Origin: Vanilla planifolia | Taxonomy: Eukaryota; Streptophyta; Magnoliopsida; Asparagales; Orchidaceae | Length of the DNA: 64,000 nt | Direction of reading: 5' to 3' | NCBI GenBank assembly: GCA_023846275.1 | Contig: CM043875.1 | Location: 23,068,593 to 23,132,592 of the forward strand | Shown: positions 62,523 to 64,000 of the stretch, one piece after another | How positions within the stretch are numbered: position 1 is the first letter of the stretch | Layout: each line of letters opens with the position of its first letter | The notes under the pieces: model-generated | Database searches by the model: none | Told to the model about the DNA's origin: nothing | What the model saw: the letters and a program-made list of their open reading frames with translations, nothing else | Program-made: the position numbers and the translations under genes

Positions 62523-63065
62523 CAATTTTCATAGACTTACACCTAACATTTTCTCCCCTTACAGCTTACTCCATCAGTCCTCCGGATGCCTCCAACACAT
62601 AACCCCATTTGCCATACTCTAGCCAAGCTCCTCCATGCCTGCAAGCCCTTTCACCCTCAGTGTCCTTGATTAGTTATGGAAAAAAGCCCGTTAGCCTATC
62701 ACCACTATTTGCAACTCCCTTGATAAAGAAACAAAAAAAAATTACCAAAAATAGGAAAAACATAATTACCAAGCATACCTTACCAAAGAACCTGAACAAA
62801 TAAGAAAATAGCAACTCCAATTGGGATTTGGTGTCATTCATTTGGTATGATTATAAGAAACCCTCTCCTTTTGACTCAATGAGCATCGAATGCATTAGTT
62901 GTCCATCGACCTCTTCTTTGGATAGATCATTTGAAAACCACCCTTTGTGCGAGCTTGATGACTTCATCTCGTCGTTGGAGGTACTTCACAAGTTAGTTTT
63001 GGTTGAGGCTTGTAAGCTTTGTCCCCATTACACTTGAGCTCTCTTACCTCTCACCTGAAAGACCC
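62523..63065 (+). repeat. Direct repeat copy B downstream of the gene
   Basis: The longer copy of 61420-61875, with ~120 bp absent from copy A around 62590-62740. Short frames (62609-62803, 62828-63037) are not conserved in copy A and are not accepted as genes. The pair may be LTR or non-autonomous transposon remnants. Confidence 0.75.
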
Positions 63066-63069
63066 TTTC

Positions 63070-63475
63070 TTCTTGTTCTTTGAGTTATCATATCTATTGA
63101 TACTGTCTTTAATTTTAAACTTCGAAAATTAAAAATGAAGTATATCTTAAATATGTAATTGAATACAATGGATAGAAAAACTATCGTTAGAAGAAATAAA
63201 TGAATGTATGTTATAAAGACATATTTGTAATTTCATTTTCTTAATGTTTTGCCTTAAGCCTATCTATATATATGTTATATTAGCATAGGGTGTAATAGCC
63301 ATTTTTGAGACATTTTAAGGAAAGCTTTCTTCCTTCTCCAAAACTCTCTTGTAACCTTCAATTATAGTAAATTTCTTTACTTGTGCTTTCCTATGTTTTT
63401 TCTCATTTGGGTTTTCACACAAATCTTTGTGTCATTTAGATTTGGTTTGCTATGATTTGATTTTATTACGTAACA
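63070..63475 (+). repeat. 5' LTR of the copia element
   Basis: The right end is fixed by ...TTACGTAACA just before AAT and the primer site. A TATA box (CTATATATA, 63264-63272) and a leader with GGGTTTTCACACAAATCTTTGTG follow the usual copia LTR plan. The left end is uncertain; candidates are TGTTC near 63074 or TGTTAT near 63209. Confidence 0.6.
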
Positions 63476-63478
63476 AAT

Positions 63479-63492
63479 TGGTATCAAAGCTA
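63479..63492 (+). other. Copia primer binding site (tRNA-Met)
   Basis: TGGTATCAAAGCTA, preceded by AACAAAT, is nearly the standard plant copia site. It sits 30 bp before the gag start region. Confidence 0.85.
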
Positions 63493-63521
63493 TGTTTATT
63501 GATTCATTGGATTTTTTGTGA

Positions 63522-64000
63522 ATGACAATCATGAAGTACGACATTGAGAAGTTAGATCAGAGTACACGATTTGTTTTGTGGCAAGTCAAGATGCGAGTAA
63601 TTTTAATGCAGTTAGATCTGAACGACTCCTTTCTCAGAATGAAGAAAATGTTGTCAACTCTAACAAAAGAGGAGAAAGAGAGAGAATATCAAAAAGTAAA
63701 AACCCAGATTTAGTTACATTTATCGAATGAGATTATTCAAGAATTCTTGAAAGAAGAGACGACTACAACTTTGTGACTTAGATTAGAGACTCTTTGTATA
63801 AAAAAAAGTTTACTAAACAAACTCCTTCTAAAACAACATTTGTACACGCACCGTCTCACTAAAAACAAAGATATCTAGTCTCATTTAGATGAGTTAAAGA
63901 GAATTATTATAGATTTGGAGTTGTTTGAAGTTAAGTATGATGATGAAGACCTTGCTTTACTTCTATTGTATTCTCTATCTTCTTCTTACACCAATCTAAG
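63522..64000 (+). pseudogene. Decayed copia gag, truncated by window end
   Basis: From the ATG at 63522 (next Met at 63531) the frame reads a typical copia gag N-terminus: K-Y-D-I-E-K-L-D-Q then W-Q-V-K-M-R. One reading frame continues through stops at about 63711, 63776 and 63879. After them it reads S-H-L-D-E-L-K-R-I-I then D-D-E-D-L-A-L-L-L-L-Y-S-L, the conserved UBN2-type gag core. The absence of frameshifts over 480 bp suggests a younger insertion than the gypsy elements. No product is expected. Confidence 0.85.

Larger units (their letters stand above)
63070..64000 (+). mobile_element. 5' end of a decayed Ty1/copia retrotransposon, runs off the window
   Basis: An LTR with a TATA box, an AACA end, a tRNA-Met primer site and a gag reading frame follow in the order of a plant Ty1/copia element. 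Three in-frame stops in gag show it is not autonomous. Protease, integrase and RT lie beyond the window. Confidence 0.85.

Overview
This window reads as nuclear DNA of a flowering plant. The evidence is spliced genes with GT-AG introns, plant-type Ty3/gypsy and Ty1/copia retrotransposons primed by initiator tRNA-Met, a SNEEZY-type F-box gene, and plant cell-cycle promoter elements (MSA and E2F). The intergenic DNA is very AT-rich, and the single-exon F-box gene is strongly GC-rich. That contrast would fit a monocot, but the species cannot be read from the sequence.

Layout: (1) 1-10375 is one old Ty3/gypsy element on the + strand. Its 5' LTR is cut by the window edge, it has a tRNA-Met primer site, a decayed gag/protease remnant, an unexplained coding segment (4604-5326) and a complete ~3.4 kb 3' LTR. 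(2) 10.4-23.2 kb holds no gene, only layered LTR fragments, a cluster of direct and inverted repeat units (14.6-17.2 kb, again at 20.1-20.4 kb) and tandem arrays. (3) 23437-23883 (minus) is a GC-rich intronless F-box gene of the SNE/SLY2 type. It is followed by an orphan gene-like island at 24.4-25.1 kb. (4) 25-53 kb is a retrotransposon graveyard. It includes two minus-strand ~2.47 kb LTRs of one family (29.05-31.5 and 42.0-44.5 kb) and two decayed minus-strand gypsy pol regions (35.7-37.0 and 44.5-47.1 kb). (5) 53.8-54.3 kb is a second small GC-rich island of unclear coding status. (6) 55.6-61.3 kb is the main gene: seven exons, first exon non-coding, encoding a predicted 900-residue protein. 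(7) 61.4-63.1 kb is a pair of direct repeats. (8) 63.07-64.0 kb is the start of a decayed Ty1/copia element that runs off the window.

The most interesting locus is the 900-residue gene. Its promoter region carries an MSA element and E2F-type sites within 60 bp. The predicted protein is mostly low-complexity and nuclear-looking, with a helical stretch near the C-terminus. That stretch is followed by a short motif whose spacing matches the protein phosphatase 1 docking segment of animal PPP1R3 subunits. Together these suggest, as inference only, a cell-cycle-expressed PP1-targeting protein. The two real genes do not obviously work together; the rest of the window is transposon-derived.
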